Assembly: GCF_028689845.1 (NCBI RefSeq)
Contig: NZ_JAQVCH010000011.1
Location: 1-64,000, forward strand
Length of the DNA stretch: 64,000 nt
DNA from: Flavobacterium sp.
GTDB taxonomy: Bacteria; Bacteroidota; Bacteroidia; Flavobacteriales; Flavobacteriaceae
Reading direction: 5' to 3'
Each line of letters opens with the position of its first letter. The stretch's first letter is position 1. The notes under the pieces were generated by a model. The model worked only from the letters and a program-made list of their open reading frames with translations, had not been told where the DNA came from and searched no databases. The position numbers and the translations under genes are program-made. Shown in pieces: positions 11,456 through 21,305 of this stretch.

Positions 11456-11538
11456 TTTAATTAAGTATAACCAAGATAGAAACTGATTATCGAAGGATTT
11501 GACCTGAATTCATAATCACTATCTTCAAACAATGTAAA

Positions 11539-12144
11539 ATGGCAAGATATACTGGTCCACAAACTAAAATAGCTCGAAAATTTGGTGAAGCTATATTCGG
11601 AGAAGACAAAGCCTTCGAAAAAAGAAATTATCCTCCAGGCCAACACGGTATGGCTAAAAGAAGAGGAAAAAAATCTGAATATGCAATTCAGTTAATGGAA
11701 AAGCAAAAAGCGAAGTACACTTACGGAATTCTTGAAAAACAATTCAGAAATTTATACAAAAAAGCAGCAGCAGCCTCTGGGGTAACTGGTGAAATTATTT
11801 TGCAATTATGTGAAGCTCGTTTAGATAACGTAGTTTACAGAATGGGAGTTGCACCTTCTCGAAGAGCAGCTCGTCAAATTGTAGGACACCGTCACATTAC
11901 CGTAAATGGTGAAATTGTAAACGTTCCTTCTTACCATTTAAAACCAGGCGATAAAGTAGCTGTTCGTGAAAAATCAAAATCAGTTGAAGCTATCAATAGT
12001 TCTTTAGCAAACGCTAGTAGAGTATACGAATGGATTACTTGGAATAATGATACTAAAGAAGGTACTTTTGTAACCGTTCCACAACGTTTACAAATCCCAG
12101 AAAACATCAAAGAACAACTAATCGTTGAGTTATACAACAAATAA
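11539..12144 (+). CDS. rpsD: 30S ribosomal protein S4
   Basis: [37 protein letters not shown]... Confidence 0.98.
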   Translation: MARYTGPQTKIARKFGEAIFGEDKAFEKRNYPPGQHGMAKRRGKKSEYAIQLMEKQKAKYTYGILEKQFRNLYKKAAAASGVTGEIILQLCEARLDNVVYRMGVAPSRRAARQIVGHRHITVNGEIVNVPSYHLKPGDKVAVREKSKSVEAINSSLANASRVYEWITWNNDTKEGTFVTVPQRLQIPENIKEQLIVELYNK

Positions 12145-12165
12145 TAATTGACAGAAGTCGTAATT

Positions 12166-13158
12166 ATGGCAATATTTAATTTTCAGAAGCCCGATAAAGT
12201 TATCATGATCGATTCCACCGATTTTGAAGGTAAGTTTGAATTCAGACCTTTAGAACCTGGTTACGGATTGACCGTTGGTAATGCACTTAGAAGAGTTTTG
12301 TTATCCGCTCTTGAAGGATATGCAATTACATCTGTACGTATTGAAGGTGTAGATCATGAGTTTTCAACCATCTCTGGAGTAGTAGAAGATGTAACTGAAA
12401 TCATATTGAACTTAAAACAAGTTCGATTCAAACGTCAAATCGAAGATGTTGACAATGAAACGGTAACTATTTCCCTTTCCGGAAAAGAACAAATAACTGC
12501 TGGCGATTTCCAAAAATTTATTTCAGGTTTTCAAGTTTTGAATCCTGAATTAGTAATCTGTAACTTGGATGCAAAAGTTAACCTCAATATGGAGTTAACA
12601 ATTGAAAAAGGAAGAGGTTATGTTCCAGCTGAAGAAAACAAAAAACAAAACGCAGCTATCGGTACTATTTTTACTGATTCTATTTTTACACCTATTAAGA
12701 ATGTAAAATATGCAATCGAAAATTTCCGTGTTGAGCAAAAAACAGATTATGAAAAATTAGTTTTCGAAATTAAAACTGATGGTTCAATTAATCCGAAAGA
12801 TGCTTTAACAGAAGCTGCAAAAGTTTTAATTCACCACTTTATGTTGTTCTCTGATGAGAGAATTACACTTGAAGCTGACGAAATTGCACAAACAGAATCT
12901 TATGATGAAGAATCATTACACATGCGACAATTGCTTAAAACTAAGCTTGTGGATATGGATCTTTCTGTAAGAGCGTTAAATTGCTTGAAAGCGGCTGAAG
13001 TAGATACATTAGGTGATTTAGTATCATTCAATAAAAATGACTTGATGAAATTCCGTAATTTTGGTAAGAAATCATTGACCGAGCTTGATGAGCTTGTGGC
13101 AATTAAAAACTTACATTTCGGAATGGATTTGTCAAAATATAAACTAGATAAAGAATAA
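12166..13158 (+). CDS. rpoA: DNA-directed RNA polymerase subunit alpha
   Basis: [30 protein letters not shown]... C-terminal domain with [18 protein letters not shown] 12166 preferred over TTG 12148. Confidence 0.97.
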   Translation: MAIFNFQKPDKVIMIDSTDFEGKFEFRPLEPGYGLTVGNALRRVLLSALEGYAITSVRIEGVDHEFSTISGVVEDVTEIILNLKQVRFKRQIEDVDNETVTISLSGKEQITAGDFQKFISGFQVLNPELVICNLDAKVNLNMELTIEKGRGYVPAEENKKQNAAIGTIFTDSIFTPIKNVKYAIENFRVEQKTDYEKLVFEIKTDGSINPKDALTEAAKVLIHHFMLFSDERITLEADEIAQTESYDEESLHMRQLLKTKLVDMDLSVRALNCLKAAEVDTLGDLVSFNKNDLMKFRNFGKKSLTELDELVAIKNLHFGMDLSKYKLDKE

Positions 13159-13196
13159 TCTAATTTCATTAAATTGAAATTAAAGGAAAGATAGCG

Positions 13197-13703
13197 ATGA
13201 GACACGGAAAAAAAGTAAATCATTTAAGTAGACAACAAGGTCACAGAAAATCGATGTTGGCTAATATGGCTTGTTCTTTAATTGAGCACAAGCGAATCAA
13301 TACAACAGTTGCTAAAGCAAAAGCTTTAAAACAATTCGTTGAACCATTGGTAACCAAATCAAAAGAAGATACAACACACAACAGACGTGTAGTATTTGCT
13401 TACCTTAGAAATAAATATGCCGTAACAGAACTTTTTAGAGATGTTGCTGCAAAAGTGGGTGATCGTCCAGGCGGTTATACGCGTATTATTAAAGTAGGAA
13501 ATCGTTTAGGAGATAACGCTGATATGGCGATGATTGAATTAGTAGATTTCAACGAAATTTACAACGGTGGTAAAAAAGAAGAGAAAAAAGCAAAAAGCCG
13601 TCGTGGTGGTAAAGCTAAAAAAGCAGAAACAACTGCTCCTGAAGCTAAAGCACCTGAAGCTCCAGCCGCTGATTCTTCTGAAAATACAGAAGCTGCAGAA
13701 TAA
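13197..13703 (+). CDS. rplQ: 50S ribosomal protein L17 with Ala/Lys/Glu-rich C-terminal extension
   Basis: [44 protein letters not shown]. Confidence 0.98.
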   Translation: MRHGKKVNHLSRQQGHRKSMLANMACSLIEHKRINTTVAKAKALKQFVEPLVTKSKEDTTHNRRVVFAYLRNKYAVTELFRDVAAKVGDRPGGYTRIIKVGNRLGDNADMAMIELVDFNEIYNGGKKEEKKAKSRRGGKAKKAETTAPEAKAPEAPAADSSENTEAAE

Positions 13704-13724
13704 GCAACCACTTCAAACTAATAT

Positions 13725-13762
13725 AAAAAGGATAAACATTATTGTGTTTATCCTTTTTTTTT
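13725..13762 (+). terminator. Rho-independent terminator of the ribosomal operon
   Basis: aaaaaGGATAAACA-ttattg-TGTTTATCC followed by T9. Confidence 0.85.
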
Positions 13763-13841
13763 AGATTATTTATATTTTTTTTAACAGACGAAATTTCTTG
13801 TCTATGTATATCTTTCAATATATTCGCAAAAAAATATATTT

Positions 13842-14510
13842 ATGAGAATTTTCAACCTTTTATTAGTTCTAATTAGCTTTTCATCATTTGCACAAGATAC
13901 CGTTGATAACACAAATTCAATGCAATCAGCTTCAAGTGCATATGCTGGTGCTGGTATGTGGACAGTTTCGAAGCCTTTAGATAATTCTATTCAAGGAACA
14001 CCTTATTTGTTTCCCGTTTGGGAAGGTAATTTTCAAATTACTTCTAAAGAAGGAAATAAATATAAATTATATAATTTAAATTATAATTTAAGTTCAAAAA
14101 AATTAGAAACAGTCATGAGTAAAGATTCTGTGTTTCAATATGATATTTCTAAAATTGATTACATTAAAAATTTTAATAGAAATTATAAAGTAATCAATAA
14201 TGAGCTTTATCAAGAGCTAATTTATGGTGCTAAAATATCGCTATTGAAAGGTTTTTATGTTACAGTTATTGATGGTGTAATTAGCCCATTAACACAACAG
14301 TATACTACACCAAATCGCTATGCTCAAAAAAATAAATATTATTATTTAAAAGGAGAGCAATTTCTTGAAATTAAATTAAAAAAGAAAGATGTATTAAGTG
14401 CTTTTGGTGATAAAGCGGAGCAAATTAAAATTTATGCTAAAGAAAATAAATTGTCTTTTGGAGAAGAAACAGATGTCATGACTATGTTTAGGCATTACAA
14501 TACATTATAA
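13842..14510 (+). CDS. Hypothetical secreted protein
   Basis: Signal-peptide-like N-terminus (MRIFNLLLVLISFSSFAQ); family not recognised; followed by a terminator. Confidence 0.75.
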   Translation: MRIFNLLLVLISFSSFAQDTVDNTNSMQSASSAYAGAGMWTVSKPLDNSIQGTPYLFPVWEGNFQITSKEGNKYKLYNLNYNLSSKKLETVMSKDSVFQYDISKIDYIKNFNRNYKVINNELYQELIYGAKISLLKGFYVTVIDGVISPLTQQYTTPNRYAQKNKYYYLKGEQFLEIKLKKKDVLSAFGDKAEQIKIYAKENKLSFGEETDVMTMFRHYNTL

Positions 14511-14516
14511 GATTAG

Positions 14517-14545
14517 AAAGATAAGCATTGCTTATCTTTTTTTTT
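14517..14545 (+). terminator. Rho-independent terminator
   Basis: aaaGATAAGC-att-GCTTATCttttttttt. Confidence 0.8.
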
Positions 14546-14557
14546 GTTTTAAATTTG
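14528..14557 (+). promoter_or_regulatory. Bacteroidota-type promoter of carA
   Basis: TTG (14528-14530) - N19 - TAAATTTG (14550-14557), matching the TTG/N19/TAnnTTTG pattern upstream of carA. Confidence 0.65.
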
Positions 14558-14574
14558 CAAAACAACACAACACA

Positions 14575-15678
14575 ATGAAATACATTACTCGAAAACCCGC
14601 TCTTCTACTTCTTGCCGATGGAGCTATTTTTCACGGCAAATCAATCGGAATAGAAGGAATTACTTTTGGTGAAGTTTGCTTTAATACTGGAATGACAGGA
14701 TACCAAGAAATTTTTACAGACCCTTCTTATTTTGGTCAAATCATGGTGGCTACCAATGCCCACATTGGAAATTATGGCGTGCATAAGGATGAAGTAGAAT
14801 CTGATTCAATTAAAATTGCTGGACTTGTTTGTAAAAACTTTAGTTTTAACTATTCAAGACCTGATGCTTCTGCTAGTTTATTCGATTATTTTAACGAAGA
14901 AAAGCTAATCGGTATTTCCGATGTTGATACTAGAGCATTAGTGAGCTACATACGCGATCACGGTGCACAAAATGCTGTGATTTGTACCGATGATACACCA
15001 ATCGAAACCTTAAAAACACAATTGGCTCAAGTGCCTGGTATGAAAGGACTTGAATTGGCCTCGAAAGTGTCAACTAAAGAGCCTTATTTTGTTGGAGATG
15101 AATCGGCAACTTATAAAATTGCGGCACTCGATTTAGGAATTAAAAAGAACATACTCCGTAATTTGGTAAAAAGAGATTGTTATATTAAAGTATTTCCATA
15201 TAATGCCACGTTTGAAGAATTAAGCTCTTTTAATCCGGACGGTTATTTTCTTTCTAACGGACCAGGTGATCCAGAACCATTAGCAAGTGCAATTAAAGTG
15301 GCTCAAGAAATTATTGCTCAAAATAAACCGTTGTTCGGCATTTGTCTGGGACATCAAATTATCGGTTTGGCCAATGGCATTTCTACTTATAAAATGTTTA
15401 ATGGTCACCGTGGAATAAATCATCCTGTTAAAAACGTATTGACCGGAAAAGGTGAAATTACTTCTCAAAATCATGGTTTTGCAGTAGTTAAAGAAGATTT
15501 GGAGAAAAATTCGGATTTTGAAATTACACACGAACATTTAAATGACGGAACCGTTGCCGGAATGCGAATGAAAAATAAAAATTGTTTTTCAGTTCAATAC
15601 CATCCAGAAGCTAGCCCAGGACCTCACGATTCTTCCTATTTATTTGACGAGTTTATCAATAATATTAAAAATGCTTAA
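14575..15678 (+). CDS. carA: Carbamoyl-phosphate synthase small subunit
   Basis: GMTGYQEIFTDPSYFGQI..., glutaminase motif PLFGICLGHQIIGLA, QYHPEASPGPHDSSYLF. Confidence 0.96.
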   Translation: MKYITRKPALLLLADGAIFHGKSIGIEGITFGEVCFNTGMTGYQEIFTDPSYFGQIMVATNAHIGNYGVHKDEVESDSIKIAGLVCKNFSFNYSRPDASASLFDYFNEEKLIGISDVDTRALVSYIRDHGAQNAVICTDDTPIETLKTQLAQVPGMKGLELASKVSTKEPYFVGDESATYKIAALDLGIKKNILRNLVKRDCYIKVFPYNATFEELSSFNPDGYFLSNGPGDPEPLASAIKVAQEIIAQNKPLFGICLGHQIIGLANGISTYKMFNGHRGINHPVKNVLTGKGEITSQNHGFAVVKEDLEKNSDFEITHEHLNDGTVAGMRMKNKNCFSVQYHPEASPGPHDSSYLFDEFINNIKNA

Positions 15679-15825
15679 AAAACAGCATAGAATTTAAAAG
15701 TTATCCATTCTTTTCTGAATTTTTTAATAAAATAACTAAATCGATTGCGTTTATAACTTTGACTAGATTTTATAAAAAGCACTTATAGAATCCTTAAATT
15801 TGTATATCATTCAATAAAAAAATAG

Positions 15826-17121
<1,296 letters not shown>

Positions 17122-17137
17122 TTGATTTTTTTAATTT

Positions 17138-17176
17138 TAAACCCTGCTACTATTTCATGTATTAGCAGGGTTTTTT
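17138..17176 (+). terminator. Rho-independent terminator downstream of eno
   Basis: AACCCTGCTA (17140-17149) / TAGCAGGGTT (17163-17172) followed by T tract. Confidence 0.85.
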
Positions 17177-17180
17177 AATG

Positions 17181-17330
17181 GGGCGTGCCCTTGTTGCACA
17201 ACTTTATCCGTTCCATTAGTAATCGTAGTGGCAACAAGGTCGGGCTTTTCGTTCCCGCTTTTTTGAGAAAAACGAAATGTTTTTCTCAAAAAGAGCTCCA
17301 CTACAATCCCTCACGCAAAAAGAGCAACGC
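17181..17330. repeat. Structured non-coding element with several inverted repeats (candidate dispersed repeat)
   Basis: GGGC-gt-GCCC; CCTTGTTGC (17189-17197) / GCAACAAGG (17231-17239); TTTTTGAGAAAAAC (17260-17273) / GTTTTTCTCAAAAA (17279-17292); then CCACTACAATCCCTCACGC. Confidence 0.45.
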
Positions 17331-17444
17331 TAACAAATTGATGAGTTTTAAAAGAAAAAGAGGTTGTCATCAACGTTATGGAAATAGAATTCGTTTGTAT
17401 CGAGCAACCACCAAATAGGCTAGGGTTTTAAAGTAGCAATTACT

Positions 17445-18248
17445 TTATTTTGAATCAGACTGCTTTGCCAGTTCTCGTGTTTTGTAGAGTAACAACAATT
17501 GTAAAATACTGACTGGAATTAAAAAAATCAAACCCAATAAAAAGAGTAAAACGCTTATAAAAGTTGCTCCAGTTGTAATCACAAACACTGCTGTAATGGT
17601 TGAAAGTGTTGAACCAAGATGCTTTTTGAGTCGTAATAAGCTAATGCCATGCACAACCAAAACACAGCCTATAAAAATGCACAACGTAACCCACAGAAAA
17701 TCATCTGACGCAGTAGGAGAAAACCACGTGTAAATAGCAAAAATAGTCGCCATTCCAAATAAAATCATCAGGAGTAGCGAACTTATTCGAAGCAAATAAT
17801 TTTTAAAAAGTTGGCCACAGACAATAAAGCCGCCATAAAAAAAGAGCATTGAAACGAAAGAAATTACTTTTACACTTACATAAAATGGTGTGGAAATAAC
17901 CAAATTCCGTTCAAATTCCAAATCAGCATCAAGATAAAATTCTACAAAACCAATACAGAAATAAATGATACCAACAAAAAATGCTGCGTTAAGAAACTGC
18001 ATTTGCTTTTTGGAAACGGATAAAGAAGGGGTTTCCACAAGGACGAAAATATCTTTGAAATTTTCTAAATTCTCACCTAAAGCTGCTAAAATAGTTTTAA
18101 TAGTATAGCTTCTGGGGGTCACTTCTCCAGCTTCAATCCGTTGAATGGTTCGAACGCTGATGTTACATTTTTCTACTAACTCTTCCTGAGTTAGTCCTTT
18201 TGAATTGCGTAAGTTACTTAAAATCTTACCGAGTTCTGGTTGTCTCAT
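17445..18248 (-). CDS. XRE-family helix-turn-helix protein with C-terminal membrane domain
   Basis: LSNLRNSKGLTQEELVEKCNISVRTIQRIEAGEVTPRSYTIKTILAAL followed by several hydrophobic segments. Confidence 0.85.
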   Translation of the reverse strand: MRQPELGKILSNLRNSKGLTQEELVEKCNISVRTIQRIEAGEVTPRSYTIKTILAALGENLENFKDIFVLVETPSLSVSKKQMQFLNAAFFVGIIYFCIGFVEFYLDADLEFERNLVISTPFYVSVKVISFVSMLFFYGGFIVCGQLFKNYLLRISSLLLMILFGMATIFAIYTWFSPTASDDFLWVTLCIFIGCVLVVHGISLLRLKKHLGSTLSTITAVFVITTGATFISVLLFLLGLIFLIPVSILQLLLLYKTRELAKQSDSK

Positions 18249-18504
18249 ACAATGATTATTAATTTTAAGGCAATACTACAAACCTTCTTTTTTTAGACCA
18301 ATTATTTTTAAGACAATTGACCCGACATTTACCCGACATTGAGCAAGAGTAAAATAATAATGCTTTTGCTTGAGCATTTTATTTACTGATTAATAAAAAT
18401 GCTGCTTTTGAAAATTTGCAAATTCTAAATCAAATCTAGCAAATTCTAATTCAGTAAAATTATACTAAATGGAAATACTATATTTGGTTTTCAATTTAAT
18501 TCGA

Positions 18505-20463
18505 ATGAAATTTTCTTCCATTACGTTTATTTTTCTTTTGAGTTCACTGTTTCTTTTTTCGCAAAATAAAGCAGTGGATAGTTTGCAATCGCTTCTTCAA
18601 AAAGCAAAAAGTGACCATGATAAAACAATTTTATTGAACGCAATAGCCGAGCAATACAAAGCCATCGATCCAAATAAAATGGCCGATTATGCTAAACAAG
18701 CGTTACAACTTTCTCAGAAAATTGAAGATAACGTCCAAGCCGCCAATGCCTTTGTTAATCTTGGGACTTCTAAAATTATTTTGGGCGATTACAATGCGGC
18801 CCTCATTTTCTTTGACCAAGCGAGCGTTATTTTTGAAAATGAACTAGTTACTTCAACAAATACAGCTATAAAAAGTGGTTTGGCTCGAACGTATGGAAGT
18901 ATCGGAATTGTTTTTTCAGAACAAAATAATTACGCAAAAGCACTCCAAAATCATTTAAAAGCTCTTCAGCTTTATGAAGATTTACAGGATAAAGAAAAAA
19001 TGGCTCGCATTTATAATAACATTGGGGTAGTTTTTCGGGCACAAAATCAGGATTTTAAAGCGTTGGATTATTTTAGTAAAGCACAAAAAATTCAAGAACA
19101 AATTCAAGATAAAACAGTCGGAATCACCACCACCAATATTGGGAATTTATATTTAAAACAGAAAAATTATGAGAAAGCATTTGCTATTTATCAAGAAGCG
19201 GAGCAACTGTTTAAAAAACATCCAAATTACAGGGGCTTAGGCGAGTTATACAATAATCTTGGTTTGTATTATAAAGCAACCAATCAAAATGAACTTGCGG
19301 TTACTACTTGGAATTTAGCTTTGTCAAACTTTGATAAAATCGGAGACCAATTTGGTAAAGCAGACACCAATTTATACCTTTCTCAATTCTATGAAGAACA
19401 AGCAGAATATCAAAAAGCCTTACCTTTTGCTCAAAAAGCAGCCGCATTAACAAAAGAAATCGGCAATTTAGAAGGATTGACTTTAGCGGAAAAACAGTTG
19501 AGTACTATTTTTGAAAAGCTCGGAGATGAAAAAGCAGCTTTTTTTCATTTTAAACAATTTAAAATTGCTCAAGATAGCTTGATGAATTATGAACGTATTC
19601 GAAAAAGTTTACAAGTCGAATTAAATTATGAATACGATAAAAAAGAAGCAATTCAAAAGAAAGAAATTGAAAAAAGAGAATTACTAGCCAACGAAAAATC
19701 AAAACGGCAACATTTAATCACTTTTTTCGTAGTATTAGTACTCCTATTTGTTTTCGGAATTGTATTTCTACTCTATAGTCGGATGCAGTTGAAAAAAACA
19801 CTGACCTTACAAAAAGAATTAGCAGAATATGAACAAAAAGCGTTGCATTTGCAGATGAATCCTCATTTTGTATTCAACTGTTTAGGCTCGATATCTAGTT
19901 TTATCGTACAGAACGGAACCGATTCTGCTTTAAAATATTTAGCCAAATTTTCAAAGCTGATGCGTTTAACATTAGAATATTCTAAAGAACCACTCATTCC
20001 CATCGATAAAGAAATTGAAAGTCTTCAAAATTATTTAGAATTAGAACAGCTTCGGTTTAATCAGAAATTTGACTTTATTATCACTAAAAGTAAAGATATA
20101 GAAGACGATATGGCACTTCCTCCTTTATTGTTACAACCTTTTGTGGAAAATTCAATTATACATGGTTTGATTCCGAAAGCAGAAAAAGGAAAAATATCGA
20201 TTCATTTTTCTATTGAAAAAAACAGCTTGTCTTGTACAATTGAGGACACGGGAATTGGTGTAGAAAATTCAAAAGAATTCAAACAAAATTTGGTGTCAGT
20301 TCATAAATCGATGGCGTTGGATATTACCAAAAAGCGATTGGAAATGATGGAAGCTTCTACTTCGCAAAAAGCGAAAGTGGAAATAAAAGAAGTAAAAAAC
20401 GAAAAAGGTGAAACTCAAGGAACGAAAGTTTTTTTGAATTTGCCCATACAATACAGTAAATAA
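18505..20463 (+). CDS. TPR-containing membrane sensor histidine kinase (LytS/His_kinase type)
   Basis: Signal peptide, TPR repeats, one TM segment, LQMNPHFVFNCLGSISSFI (LytS-type His motif), FVENSIIHGL; adjacent to a LytTR regulator. Longer start at 18469 is possible. Confidence 0.9.
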   Translation: MKFSSITFIFLLSSLFLFSQNKAVDSLQSLLQKAKSDHDKTILLNAIAEQYKAIDPNKMADYAKQALQLSQKIEDNVQAANAFVNLGTSKIILGDYNAALIFFDQASVIFENELVTSTNTAIKSGLARTYGSIGIVFSEQNNYAKALQNHLKALQLYEDLQDKEKMARIYNNIGVVFRAQNQDFKALDYFSKAQKIQEQIQDKTVGITTTNIGNLYLKQKNYEKAFAIYQEAEQLFKKHPNYRGLGELYNNLGLYYKATNQNELAVTTWNLALSNFDKIGDQFGKADTNLYLSQFYEEQAEYQKALPFAQKAAALTKEIGNLEGLTLAEKQLSTIFEKLGDEKAAFFHFKQFKIAQDSLMNYERIRKSLQVELNYEYDKKEAIQKKEIEKRELLANEKSKRQHLITFFVVLVLLFVFGIVFLLYSRMQLKKTLTLQKELAEYEQKALHLQMNPHFVFNCLGSISSFIVQNGTDSALKYLAKFSKLMRLTLEYSKEPLIPIDKEIESLQNYLELEQLRFNQKFDFIITKSKDIEDDMALPPLLLQPFVENSIIHGLIPKAEKGKISIHFSIEKNSLSCTIEDTGIGVENSKEFKQNLVSVHKSMALDITKKRLEMMEASTSQKAKVEIKEVKNEKGETQGTKVFLNLPIQYSK

Positions 20464-20465
20464 AG

Positions 20466-21227
20466 ATGATTACAGCCCTATTAATCGACGACGACGATAA
20501 TTTGCGACAAGGCATGAAAAGTTTGTTGGCTAGATATGCTCCTGATATTAAAATTGTGGGAGAAGCGAATAGTGTCAAAACGGGTGTAGAAACGATGGAA
20601 AGACTACAGCCGCAAGTGGTTTTTTTAGACATTCAAATGACAGATGGAACTGGCTTCGACGTGCTAGAAGAAATTGCGTTGCGAAATGGAAAATCGACCG
20701 CCCATATTGTTTTTATTACAGCTCACGAACAATATGCCATTAAAGCTTTCCGGTTTAGTGCGTTAGATTTTTTGCTCAAACCAGTTGATCCAGACGAATT
20801 GCAAAAAGTGATTGAAAAAATTAAAAATATTGTCGTCAAAAATGATGATTTTGGTCATATTGATTTGCTTTTAGAAAACATTCGAAAAAAAGTCGACAAA
20901 TTTAAACGAATTGCCTTATCTAATTCAGATGGCATTCATTTGTTTGAGGTGAGTGATATCATTCGGTGTGAAAGCGAAGATAATTACACCAAGTTTTTTA
21001 TCAAAAATAACAAACCCGTTTTAATCTCTAAAACTTTAAAAGAATATGAGGAATTACTGACTGAGCACGGTTTTGAACGGATTCATCAATCACATTTAAT
21101 CAATTTAGCGTATCTAAAATCCTATATCAAAAAAGACGGCGGTTATGTGGTGATGAGTGATAATTCACATTTACCCATTTCACAACGAAAAAAAGAACGC
21201 TTACAAGAAATATTAAAAACACTGTAA
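20466..21227 (+). CDS. LytTR-family response regulator
   Basis: Receiver domain (LLIDDDDNLRQGMKSLL, VVFLDIQMTDGTGFDVL) plus C-terminal LytTR domain (IIRCESEDNYTKFFIKNNKPVLISKTLKEYEELL). Confidence 0.93.
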   Translation: MITALLIDDDDNLRQGMKSLLARYAPDIKIVGEANSVKTGVETMERLQPQVVFLDIQMTDGTGFDVLEEIALRNGKSTAHIVFITAHEQYAIKAFRFSALDFLLKPVDPDELQKVIEKIKNIVVKNDDFGHIDLLLENIRKKVDKFKRIALSNSDGIHLFEVSDIIRCESEDNYTKFFIKNNKPVLISKTLKEYEELLTEHGFERIHQSHLINLAYLKSYIKKDGGYVVMSDNSHLPISQRKKERLQEILKTL

Positions 21228-21305
21228 ATTCTAATTGAAAAACAGCGAATGCTCATTTTAGCATTTGTGTTTACAATGAAGTACCTAATTTTATAAAAAA
21301 AAACC

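Noticed and set aside
13567-13764. 65-aa plus-strand ORF
   Set aside because: Out-of-frame reading of the lysine-rich L17 tail and the terminator.
15745-15802. Possible eno promoter (TAACTTTG at 15754, TAAATTTG at 15795)
   Set aside because: Both match the -7 box, but neither has a TTG at the expected ~19-nt spacing; not called.
17185-17418. 77-aa plus-strand ORF
   Set aside because: Lies across the multi-hairpin element; low-complexity basic sequence without recognised family; most likely not a gene.
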